From RU20A sp042610495 (GTDB lineage Bacteria; Pseudomonadota; Alphaproteobacteria; Rhizobiales; Rhizobiaceae), in assembly GCF_042610495.1 (NCBI RefSeq), contig NZ_JBHGAP010000009.1, positions 1 through 64,000 on the forward strand: a stretch of 64,000 nucleotides of DNA, read 5' to 3'. The translations under genes and the position numbers were made by a program. A model generated the notes under the pieces. The model worked only from the letters and a program-made list of their open reading frames with translations, did not search any database and was not told the origin of the DNA. This document shows, in pieces, positions 1 to 6,845 of this stretch (positions within the stretch are counted from its first letter, which is position 1; every line of letters begins with the position of its first letter).

Positions 1-190
1 CCACCCCGTCGAACCACACGCTCCCCGACGTCGGCCGATCCAGCCCCGCCATCAGACGCATCAACGACGTCTTCCCGCTCAGCGTCGGACCCAGCAAAAC
101 ATTCAAGCTCCCACGCGACAGAACCAAATCCGTCCCGTGAACATGAACATCCCCCCCAACAACCTTCCGGACACCACGTAACTCAAGCAT
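1..190 (-). CDS. glpS: Glycerol ABC transporter ATP-binding protein GlpS (5' part, cut by window edge)
   Basis: Translating the minus strand from the ATG at 190 gives 63 residues of an ABC transporter ATPase: an opening MLELRGV strand and a Walker A motif GPTLSGKTS at residues 34-42, followed by LMAGLDRPTSG. A GGAG sequence lies five bases before the ATG. The gene runs off the left edge, so the signature motif and Walker B are not seen. It follows glpD on the same strand after 51 bases, matching the rhizobial glpD-glpSTPQUV glycerol uptake operon; that context, and the ATPase start, are why I call it GlpS. Codon use is odd: 8 of 10 glycines are GGG and none GGC, and 6 of 9 valines are GTT, unlike glpD next door. 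Confidence 0.8.
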   Translation of the reverse strand, partial: MLELRGVRKVVGGDVHVHGTDLVLSRGSLNVLLGPTLSGKTSLMRLMAGLDRPTSGSVWFDGV

Positions 191-241
191 GACGTCTCCG
201 GCCTCCCGATCCGCAGGCGTTGACCCCTCGAGGTCACCAGT

Positions 242-1756
242 TCAAGCAGCCTTCACCGCAGCGGCGGCGTTCAGGTAATCATCGAGCGCTGCGGCCTCCT
301 CCGCCGAGACGCGCAGGCCAAGCTTCGTGCGGCGCCACAGAATATCCTCTGCGGTGCGCGCCCATTCCTTCTCCATCAGCCAGCGAACCTCGGCCTCCGT
401 CAGGTCCGCACCGAAGCGGCGGCCGAGATCGTCAAGGCTGCGGGCATTGCCCAGAATGACGCCGGCTTCCGTGCCGTACTGGCGCACCAGCCGGGCTGCA
501 AAGGCCGGCGACAGGAAAGGGTAGCGGCCCGAAAGTGTGCGCACCTCGGCCTCGTAGCCCTCGATGGCAAAGCCGCCGCCCGGCAGGCGCGAACCCGCCG
601 TCCAGGGCTTTCCCTTGACGCCGATCGCTTCGCCGATCTTTTCCAGCGCGGATTCGCCGAGGCGGCGATAGGTCGTCAACTTGCCGCCGAAGACATTGAG
701 GATCGGCGCATCGCCTGAATTGCCCTCGAGCTTTAGCACGTAGTCGCGCGTCGCCTCCTGCGCCTTCGAGGCGCCATCGTCATAGAGCGGACGCACGCCC
801 GAATAGGCCCAGACGATATCGGCCTCGCGCACCGGCTCGGCAAAATATTCGCTGGCAGCAGCGCAGAGATAGCGCTCTTCCTCGGCGCTGATGCGCACCT
901 GACGGGGATCGCCCTTGTAGTCGCGATCCGTGGTGCCGATCAGCGTGAAATCGTTTTCGTAAGGGATGGCGAACATGATGCGGCCATCCGGGTTCTGGAA
1001 GAAATAGGCGCGCGGATCGTCGAACTTCTTCTTCACGACGATGTGGCTGCCCTGAACAAGGCGCACATTGTGGCTGTCATTGCGACCGAGCGCACCGGCC
1101 AGCACATGATCCACCCAGGGTCCGGCCGCATTGACGACCATGCGGGCGCGATGCGCGTGGCGAACGCCTTCGGCGTCCTCCGTCTCGATGCGCCAGAGAC
1201 CGGAGTCGCGGCGGGCGGAGACGACACGGTGACGCGCAAGCACCAGCGCGCCGCGCTCGGCGGCATCGCGTGCATTCAGAACCACCATGCGCGCATCATC
1301 GACCCAGCCATCCGAATATTCGAAGGCCCGGCGATAGACAGGCTTCAGCGGCTTGCCGGCGGGGTCGCGCGTCAGGTCCAGCGTGCGCGTGCCCGGCAGG
1401 CGCTTGCGCCCGCCAATATGGTCATAGAGGAAGAGACCGAGCCGCACGAGCCAGGCAGGACGCAAGCCGCCCTTCTGGATCGGCAGGACGAACCGCATCG
1501 GCCAGATCACGTGCGGCGCCATGGCCCAGAGCACTTCGCGCTCCATCAGCGCCTCGCGCACCAGGCGGAATTCATAATGTTCGAGATAGCGCAGCCCGCC
1601 ATGCACCAGCTTGGTGGAGGCCGACGAGGTACCGGACGCGAAGTCCTTCATTTCGGCCAGCGCCACCGAATAGCCGCGACCAACCGCGTCGCGGGCAATG
1701 CCACAGCCGTTGATGCCGCCGCCGATGACGAAGATATCGTGGACCTGATCCGACAC
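242..1756 (-). CDS. glpD: Aerobic glycerol-3-phosphate dehydrogenase (FAD)
   Basis: This 504-residue flavoprotein oxidises sn-glycerol-3-phosphate to dihydroxyacetone phosphate and passes electrons to quinone at the inner membrane. The N-terminus carries the FAD dinucleotide fold (VIGGGINGCGIARDA, residues 10-24), and the length is normal for bacterial GlpD. Later blocks fit the DAO fold and the C-terminal alpha-helical domain (KLTTYRRL, ending in an RRTKLGLR stretch). The start is GTG at 1756, nine bases after a GGGAGG Shine-Dalgarno. It lies between glpR and glpS on the same strand, the standard rhizobial glycerol operon order. Phased repeats in the 129-base gap before it are likely GlpR operators. 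Confidence 0.96.
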   Translation of the reverse strand: MSDQVHDIFVIGGGINGCGIARDAVGRGYSVALAEMKDFASGTSSASTKLVHGGLRYLEHYEFRLVREALMEREVLWAMAPHVIWPMRFVLPIQKGGLRPAWLVRLGLFLYDHIGGRKRLPGTRTLDLTRDPAGKPLKPVYRRAFEYSDGWVDDARMVVLNARDAAERGALVLARHRVVSARRDSGLWRIETEDAEGVRHAHRARMVVNAAGPWVDHVLAGALGRNDSHNVRLVQGSHIVVKKKFDDPRAYFFQNPDGRIMFAIPYENDFTLIGTTDRDYKGDPRQVRISAEEERYLCAAASEYFAEPVREADIVWAYSGVRPLYDDGASKAQEATRDYVLKLEGNSGDAPILNVFGGKLTTYRRLGESALEKIGEAIGVKGKPWTAGSRLPGGGFAIEGYEAEVRTLSGRYPFLSPAFAARLVRQYGTEAGVILGNARSLDDLGRRFGADLTEAEVRWLMEKEWARTAEDILWRRTKLGLRVSAEEAAALDDYLNAAAAVKAA

Positions 1757-1824
1757 GCGACGAGAGCCTCCCCTGCCCTCTTTCGCATCGCAGCAATTTT
1801 GCGCGCATGCGAAAGCATCAATAG

Positions 1825-1857
1825 TTAAAACGAATTCATTTCGAATGTCAAACGAAT
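1825..1857. promoter_or_regulatory. Three 11-bp phased repeats, probable GlpR operator before glpD
   Basis: On the plus strand three 11-base units follow each other without a gap: TTAAAACGAAT, TCATTTCGAAT and GTCAAACGAAT. Read towards glpD (minus strand) they are ATTCGNNN repeats. DeoR-family GlpR proteins bind TTCG/CGAA-type half-sites, so a GlpR operator overlapping the glpD promoter is the simplest reading. The binding itself is inference. Confidence 0.5.
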
Positions 1858-1885
1858 GCTTCAGCCGCTGAACGAAAGCGAAGCG

Positions 1886-2650
1886 TCAGGGATGCGTCTC
1901 GATCAGCCGCACCCCCTGCTCGGCACAGATCTGGCGCACGGTCACCGATGCGCAGTGGTCGGTGATGAAGGCCTGTACCTGCGAAATATGGCCGATCCGA
2001 ACCGGCGCCGTGCGTTCGAACTTGGTGGAGTCGGCCACTAGGATGACGTTGCGCGCATTGGCGATGATGGCCTGCGCGACCTTCACTTCGCGATAGTCGA
2101 AGTCGAGAAGCGCGCCGTCGGGATCGATGGCGGAGGCGCCGATCACGGCATAATCGACCTTGAACTGGCGGATGAAATCGACCGCCGCCTCGCCCACGAT
2201 TCCGCCATCGGAGGCGCGCACCACGCCGCCTGCAATCACCACCTCCATGCTCGGATAGACACGCAAGCTGTTGGCGACATTGATGTTGTTGGTAATGATC
2301 ATCAGTTCGCGATGGTCGACGAGTGCTGTCCCCACGGCTTCCGTCGTCGTGCCGATATTGATGAAGAGCGAGGCATTGTTGGGGATGAGGGCGGCGGCGG
2401 CCTGGCCGATCGCAAGCTTCTCCGGCGCCGCGATCCGCCGGCGCGCGTCATACTTCACATTCTCCTTGCCGCTCGGATAGATCGCGCCGCCATGCACGCG
2501 GTTGAGCGCGCGGGCATCGCAGAGATCGTTGAGGTCCTTGCGGATCGTTTGCGGGGTGACGGAAAAGCGCGCCGCAAGGTCTTCGACCAGCACGCGGCCC
2601 TCCGCCTTGGCGAGTTCCAGGATCTCGCTCTGCCGCTCCGTGAAATACAT
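1886..2650 (-). CDS. glpR: DeoR-family transcriptional repressor GlpR
   Basis: A 254-residue DeoR/GlpR-type regulator. The N-terminal winged helix-turn-helix (about residues 3-57) contains the family block FSVTPQTIRKDLNDLC at 28-43, followed by RVHGGA. The remainder is the DeoR sensor domain of the sugar-phosphate isomerase fold, with the NIGTTTEAVG phosphate-binding loop near residues 97-106. It presumably represses glycerol genes until glycerol-3-phosphate binds. ATG at 2650 follows a GGGAGG Shine-Dalgarno. The gene heads glpR-glpD-glpS on the minus strand, but a separate promoter before glpD is likely because of the 129-base gap with repeats. A dyad upstream may mediate autoregulation. Confidence 0.92.
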   Translation of the reverse strand: MYFTERQSEILELAKAEGRVLVEDLAARFSVTPQTIRKDLNDLCDARALNRVHGGAIYPSGKENVKYDARRRIAAPEKLAIGQAAAALIPNNASLFINIGTTTEAVGTALVDHRELMIITNNINVANSLRVYPSMEVVIAGGVVRASDGGIVGEAAVDFIRQFKVDYAVIGASAIDPDGALLDFDYREVKVAQAIIANARNVILVADSTKFERTAPVRIGHISQVQAFITDHCASVTVRQICAEQGVRLIETHP

Positions 2651-2666
2651 GGCGCGCCTCCCAACT

Positions 2667-2703
2667 GTTTTCGTTTTTCTTCATGATAGGAGAAAACGAA
2701 AAC
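2667..2703. promoter_or_regulatory. 11-bp inverted repeat upstream of glpR, candidate DeoR-type operator
   Basis: GTTTTCGTTTT (2667-2677) and AAAACGAAAAC (2693-2703) are perfect reverse complements separated by 15 bases, just before glpR and divergent from the SDR gene. TTTTCG/CGAAAA halves resemble DeoR-family operators, so this could serve GlpR autoregulation. It could also act on the divergent SDR gene. Confidence 0.45.
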
Positions 2704-2845
2704 TGCGCCAGCGATTTTCGCGTCTCGCGCGCGCCAGGGGGTGAACAGCGCTTGCAAAACGCGCCCGTCTCGGCAAGCTTCACGCCGGAGGAAAGCGGTG
2801 GTGGCAGGAGCCCGGCCGCAGGATCGAATATCAGGAGGACGTTTC

Positions 2846-3616
2846 GTGTTCAGTTCCACATTGTTTCAGGATGCCCGCGTGGTGGTCACGGGTGCCGGCC
2901 GCGGCATAGGCCTTGAGGTCGCGCGCGGCTTTCTCGATTGCGGCGCGACTGTGCTGCTGCATGGCGGCCGGGCCCCGCAGGATAGCCTGCCGGATTTCCT
3001 GAAGCAGGCCGTCGCCGATGGCCGCGCCACGATCGTATATGCCGATTTTCTGGAGCCGGCGGGTGTGCAATCCTTCATCGATGCCGTGAAGGCGCGTTTC
3101 GATGCCATCGACGTGCTCGTCAACAATGCCGGCACCATGGTCGGCCGCTTTCCCGCCGATCAGCTGACGGATGAGCAGTATACGGCAGTGACCCGCCTCA
3201 ACCAGCATTCCGTCGTCGAACTGACGCGCGCCCTGATCCCGCTCCTGAAGGGCGGCACCCATCCGGCCATCGTCAACACCGTTTCCATCTCGGCGCTGAC
3301 GGGCGGCAGCCCGGGCTCGGCCATCTATTCGGCGACGAAGGCCTTCGTCTCGACCTATTCCAAGGCGCTAGCGCGCGAACTGGCGCCGGCCGGCATCCGC
3401 GTCAACTGCGTGTCGCCGGGCACGATCACCACCGATTTCCACCAGCGCTACTCCTCCGCCGACAAGCTCGAAGCCACCCGCAAGACCATCCCGCTGCAAC
3501 GCCTCGGCACGGCGGAAGATTGCGCGCCCGCCTATCTCTTCCTCGCCTCGAACAGCCTCGCCGGCTACATCACCGGCCAGATCCTCGAGGTCAACGGCGG
3601 CCAGCTGATCGTCTGA
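2846..3616 (+). CDS. SDR-family NAD(P)-dependent oxidoreductase, substrate unknown
   Basis: A classical short-chain dehydrogenase of 256 residues. The cofactor loop TGAGRGIG lies at residues 15-22, NNAG at 93-96, the catalytic Ser near 149, Tyr161 and Lys165 in YSATK, and the PG turn at 191-192. I take GTG at 2846 as the start because AGGAGG sits five to eight bases before it; an in-frame ATG further upstream (2741) would add 35 residues with no family resemblance. It diverges from glpR and precedes the LysR gene by 24 bases, so the two may be one transcript. Its substrate cannot be read from the sequence; a sugar, polyol or hydroxy acid is possible. Confidence 0.85.
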   Translation: MFSSTLFQDARVVVTGAGRGIGLEVARGFLDCGATVLLHGGRAPQDSLPDFLKQAVADGRATIVYADFLEPAGVQSFIDAVKARFDAIDVLVNNAGTMVGRFPADQLTDEQYTAVTRLNQHSVVELTRALIPLLKGGTHPAIVNTVSISALTGGSPGSAIYSATKAFVSTYSKALARELAPAGIRVNCVSPGTITTDFHQRYSSADKLEATRKTIPLQRLGTAEDCAPAYLFLASNSLAGYITGQILEVNGGQLIV

Positions 3617-3640
3617 TCGGCACTTCGAAAGGCGGCGGGC

Positions 3641-4534
3641 GTGATCGACAAGCTCGAATATTTCATCGCGCTCGCCCGCGAGAAGCATTTCGCCCGCGCA
3701 GCCGAAGAACTCGGCATCTCGCAGCCGACGCTGTCGGCCGCGATCCGGCAGCTGGAAGACAGTCTCGGCGTCGTTCTCGTCAATCGCGGCTCGCGCTTTC
3801 AAGGCCTGACGCCGGAAGGCCAGCGCGTGCTGGAATGGGCACGCCGCATCGTCGGCGATGCCCGCACCCTGCGCGAGGAAATGCGCGCCGCCCACAAGGG
3901 CCTGTCGGGGCACTTGCGGCTGGCCGCCATTCCCACCATGCTCGCCATGGTGCCGAAGCTCACGACACCATTCCGCGAAAAGCATCCGGAGGTGACCTTC
4001 TCCGTCATCTCCGCCAACTCGCTGCAGATTCTGAGCCTGCTTGAAAATCTAGAGATCGATGCGGGGCTTACCTACCTCGAAAACGAGCCGCTGGGCCGCG
4101 TCACCAGCGTCGCCCTGGCCCAGGAGCGCTACCATCTCGTCACCTCCAGCGCAGGGCCGCTGGCCGATCGCGACACCGTGACATGGCGCGAGGCCGCCGA
4201 TCTTCGGCTTTGCCTATTGACCGCCGACATGCAGAACCGCCGCATCATCAACCGCCATTTTTCGGAGGTGGGTGTCACCGTCTCGCCGGCGCTCGAGTCC
4301 AATTCGATGATCGTTCTTCTCTCCCATGTGCGCAACGGCGACTGGTGCAGCATCATGCCCCGCAGCGTCGCCGCGCCCTTTGGCTACGAGGCGGACCTGC
4401 GGATGATCCCGCTTACCGATCCCGAACCGGTCCACACGGTCGGCCTCGTCGCTACCCACCGCGAACCCTTCACGCCGCTGGTCTCCGCCCTGCTGCACGA
4501 GGCGCGCGGACTGGCCGAAAGCGGCCTGGATTGA
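3641..4534 (+). CDS. LysR-family regulator, probable regulator of the fds operon
   Basis: A 297-residue LysR-type regulator. The N-terminal helix-turn-helix (about residues 1-60, with HFARAAEELGISQPTLS) is followed by a periplasmic-binding-protein-like effector domain. Start is GTG at 3641 with a GGCGG-type Shine-Dalgarno. It lies immediately before fdsG on the same strand; LysR regulators (FdsR) accompany fds operons in several proteobacteria, so formate-responsive control of fdsGBA is likely but inferred. A T-N11-A motif overlaps its stop codon, where such a regulator could bind. Confidence 0.85.
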   Translation: MIDKLEYFIALAREKHFARAAEELGISQPTLSAAIRQLEDSLGVVLVNRGSRFQGLTPEGQRVLEWARRIVGDARTLREEMRAAHKGLSGHLRLAAIPTMLAMVPKLTTPFREKHPEVTFSVISANSLQILSLLENLEIDAGLTYLENEPLGRVTSVALAQERYHLVTSSAGPLADRDTVTWREAADLRLCLLTADMQNRRIINRHFSEVGVTVSPALESNSMIVLLSHVRNGDWCSIMPRSVAAPFGYEADLRMIPLTDPEPVHTVGLVATHREPFTPLVSALLHEARGLAESGLD

Positions 4535-4574
4535 TAGCTTTTCCCTATCGGTCAACGGATCAGCCTTATTGACC
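4534..4574. promoter_or_regulatory. LysR-type T-N11-A site and second dyad before fdsG
   Basis: ATAG (4534-4537) and CTAT (4545-4548) form a palindrome with exactly T-N11-A between 4535 and 4547, the core motif of LysR operators. A second dyad, GGTCAA (4550-4555) and TTGACC (4569-4574) with a 13-base spacer, follows directly. Both lie 88-128 bases before the fdsG start, so they are good candidates for recognition and activation sites of the upstream LysR protein. Confidence 0.5.
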
Positions 4575-4661
4575 ATTTCGACCCCGCCTGAGAAGCTTTG
4601 CGATCAGCGGGGGATGGCTCGGATGGCTTCCCTGCCGGGATGACGGACGGGAGGATCAGCG

Positions 4662-5141
4662 ATGAACATGGCGCGGCGCGGCGAGGATTTTGCCGAGCAG
4701 ACACGGGCGATCGTCGCCGATCACAGCCATCTTGAAGGTCCGCTGCTGCCCATCCTGCATGCCATCCAGGAAGCCTTCGGCCATGTGCCGCAGGACTGTC
4801 TGCCCGTCATCGCCCGCGAACTGAACCTGTCGCGCGCCGAAGTCCACGGCGTCGTGAGCTTCTACCATGATTTCCGCGATCACCCCGCCGGCCGCCATGT
4901 GCTGAAGCTCTGTCGCGCCGAGGCCTGCCAGGCCATGGGCGGCGATGCGCTGGCCGAACGCGTCAAGGCGCTTCTTGGCATCGATTTTCACGGCACGACG
5001 GCGGATGGCAGCGTCACGCTGGAGCCGGTCTATTGCCTCGGCCTCTGTTCCTGCGCGCCGGCCGCGATGCTGGATGGCGCCGTGCATGGGCGGCTGGATG
5101 ATGCAGCGATCCGCGATCTCCTTGCGGAGGCGCGCGCATGA
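4662..5141 (+). CDS. fdsG: NAD-dependent formate dehydrogenase, gamma subunit (NuoE-like)
   Basis: The 159-residue 2Fe-2S subunit of soluble NAD-linked, molybdenum formate dehydrogenase, homologous to complex I NuoE. Four cluster cysteines fit: C84 and C89 in LCRAEAC, C125 and C129 in VYCLGLC. It passes electrons within the FdsGB diaphorase module. The ATG at 4662 follows a GGGAGGATCAGCG ribosome site. The stop overlaps the fdsB start by four bases (ATGA), indicating translational coupling. Confidence 0.94.
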   Translation: MNMARRGEDFAEQTRAIVADHSHLEGPLLPILHAIQEAFGHVPQDCLPVIARELNLSRAEVHGVVSFYHDFRDHPAGRHVLKLCRAEACQAMGGDALAERVKALLGIDFHGTTADGSVTLEPVYCLGLCSCAPAAMLDGAVHGRLDDAAIRDLLAEARA

Positions 5142-6694
5142 GCGTCACTCTTTACGTTCCCAAGGATGCCGCAGCCCTCGCGCTTGGTGCTGACAAGGTG
5201 GCCGCCACGCTGGCAGCCGAAATCGAGGCACGCGGCCTCGACGCCCGCATCGTGCGCAACGGCTCGCGCGGCATGCACTGGCTGGAGCCGCTGGTGGAAG
5301 TGGCAACCGAGACGGGTCGCATCGCCTACGGCCCCGTGAAGGCGAGCGATGTCGCATCTCTCCTCGACGCCGGTCTGCTGACGGGCAGCGCCCACGCGCT
5401 CTGTCTCGGGCCGACGGACGAGATCCCCTTCCTCAAGCGCCAGACGCGTCTGACCTTCGCCCGCTGCGGGGTCATTGATCCCCTCTCCCTCGATGATTAC
5501 CGCGCCCATGGTGGCCTGAAGGGGCTGGAGAATGCCGTCTCCCTGCCGCCGGCCGAGATCGTGCAGCAGGTGACGGACTCCGGCCTGCGCGGCCGTGGCG
5601 GTGCCGGCTTCCCGACCGGCATCAAGTGGAAGACGGTGATGGAGGCGGCAGGGCCGCAGAAATACATCGTCTGCAATGCAGACGAGGGCGACAGCGGCAC
5701 GTTTGCCGACCGGATGATCATGGAAGGCGATCCCTTCGTGCTGATCGAAGGCATGGCGATTGCCGGCATCGCCACCGGTGCGACCAGGGGCTACGTCTAT
5801 ACCCGCTCAGAATATCCGCATGCGATCGCGGCCATGCGCGCCGCCGTCGGGATTGCGCGCGCCGCCGGCATGCTTGGTCCTTCCGTGCTCGGCTCCGGCA
5901 AGGCCTTCGACATGGAAATCCGCGTCGGCGCCGGGGCCTATGTCTGCGGCGAGGAAACCTCGCTTCTGAACTCGCTGGAAGGCAAGCGCGGCGTGGTGCG
6001 CGCCAAGCCGCCGCTGCCGGCCCTTCAGGGCTTCCTCGGCCGCCCGACCGTCGTCAACAATGTCATTTCGCTCGCCTCCGTCCCCATCATCATGGACCGC
6101 GGTGCAGCCTATTATCGCGATTTCGGCATGGGCCGCTCGCGCGGCACCATCCCGATCCAGATCGCCGGCAATGTGAAGCATGGCGGCCTCTACGAGACCG
6201 CCTTCGGCCTCACGCTCGGGGAGATCATCGACGATATCGCCGGGGGAACCGCGACGGGACGGCCGGTGAAGGCCGTCCAGGTGGGCGGTCCGCTCGGCGC
6301 CTATTTCCCACGTGCCCTTTTCGATACGCCCTTCGACTACGAAGCCTTCGCCGCCCGCGACGGCCTGATCGGCCATGCCGGCATCACCGTCTTCGACGAC
6401 AGTGCCGACATGCTGAAACAGGCCCGCTTCGCCATGGAATTCTGCGCCGTCGAAAGCTGCGGCAAATGCACCCCCTGCCGCATCGGTTCCACCCGCGGCG
6501 TCGAGACCGCCGACCGCATTGCCCGCGGCATCGAGCCTGAGAAGAACAAGGCGCTGCTCGCAGACCTCTGCAACACCATGAAATTCGGTTCGCTCTGTGC
6601 GCTGGGCGGCTTCACGCCTTACCCGGTGATGAGCGCCATGACGCATTTCCCGGATGATTTTGCACCCGCGCCGGTGCGGGAGGCGGCGGAGTGA
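5138..6694 (+). CDS. fdsB: NAD-dependent formate dehydrogenase, beta subunit (NuoF-like)
   Basis: The 518-residue FMN and NADH-binding subunit. The N-terminal 110 residues form a thioredoxin-like 2Fe-2S-type extension, usual for FdsB/HoxF proteins. The FMN/NADH glycine-rich block GRGGAGFP lies at 152-159 and CGEETSLLNSLEG further on. The 4Fe-4S ligands are C441, C444 and C447 (SCGKCTPC) with a fourth near 487. Together with FdsG it reduces NAD+ using electrons from the FdsA molybdenum centre. It overlaps fdsG by four bases and is separated from fdsA by 151 bases that hold a long inverted repeat. Confidence 0.95.
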   Translation: MSVTLYVPKDAAALALGADKVAATLAAEIEARGLDARIVRNGSRGMHWLEPLVEVATETGRIAYGPVKASDVASLLDAGLLTGSAHALCLGPTDEIPFLKRQTRLTFARCGVIDPLSLDDYRAHGGLKGLENAVSLPPAEIVQQVTDSGLRGRGGAGFPTGIKWKTVMEAAGPQKYIVCNADEGDSGTFADRMIMEGDPFVLIEGMAIAGIATGATRGYVYTRSEYPHAIAAMRAAVGIARAAGMLGPSVLGSGKAFDMEIRVGAGAYVCGEETSLLNSLEGKRGVVRAKPPLPALQGFLGRPTVVNNVISLASVPIIMDRGAAYYRDFGMGRSRGTIPIQIAGNVKHGGLYETAFGLTLGEIIDDIAGGTATGRPVKAVQVGGPLGAYFPRALFDTPFDYEAFAARDGLIGHAGITVFDDSADMLKQARFAMEFCAVESCGKCTPCRIGSTRGVETADRIARGIEPEKNKALLADLCNTMKFGSLCALGGFTPYPVMSAMTHFPDDFAPAPVREAAE

Positions 6695-6707
6695 CACTGC
6701 CATTCTC

Positions 6708-6830
6708 GCCGTCATCCTCGGGCTTGACCCGAGGATCCACGCCCCAGGCTCAATGCCGACCGGTCGTGATGGGATCGGAAGTAACAGTTGAAAAGCAGCA
6801 GATCCTCGGGTCAAGCCCGAGGATGACGGC
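6708..6830. repeat. Perfect 30-bp inverted repeat (REP-like) between fdsB and fdsA
   Basis: Positions 6708-6737 and 6801-6830 are exact reverse complements with a 63-base spacer. Each arm is itself a hairpin with core CCTCGGG-N5-CCCGAGG. This resembles the palindromic repeats scattered between genes in many alphaproteobacteria. It ends two bases before the fdsA Shine-Dalgarno, so folded RNA could affect transcript stability or the subunit ratio. No second copy of the pair was noticed in this window. Confidence 0.85.
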
Positions 6831-6845
6831 TGGGAGGTAAGCACC

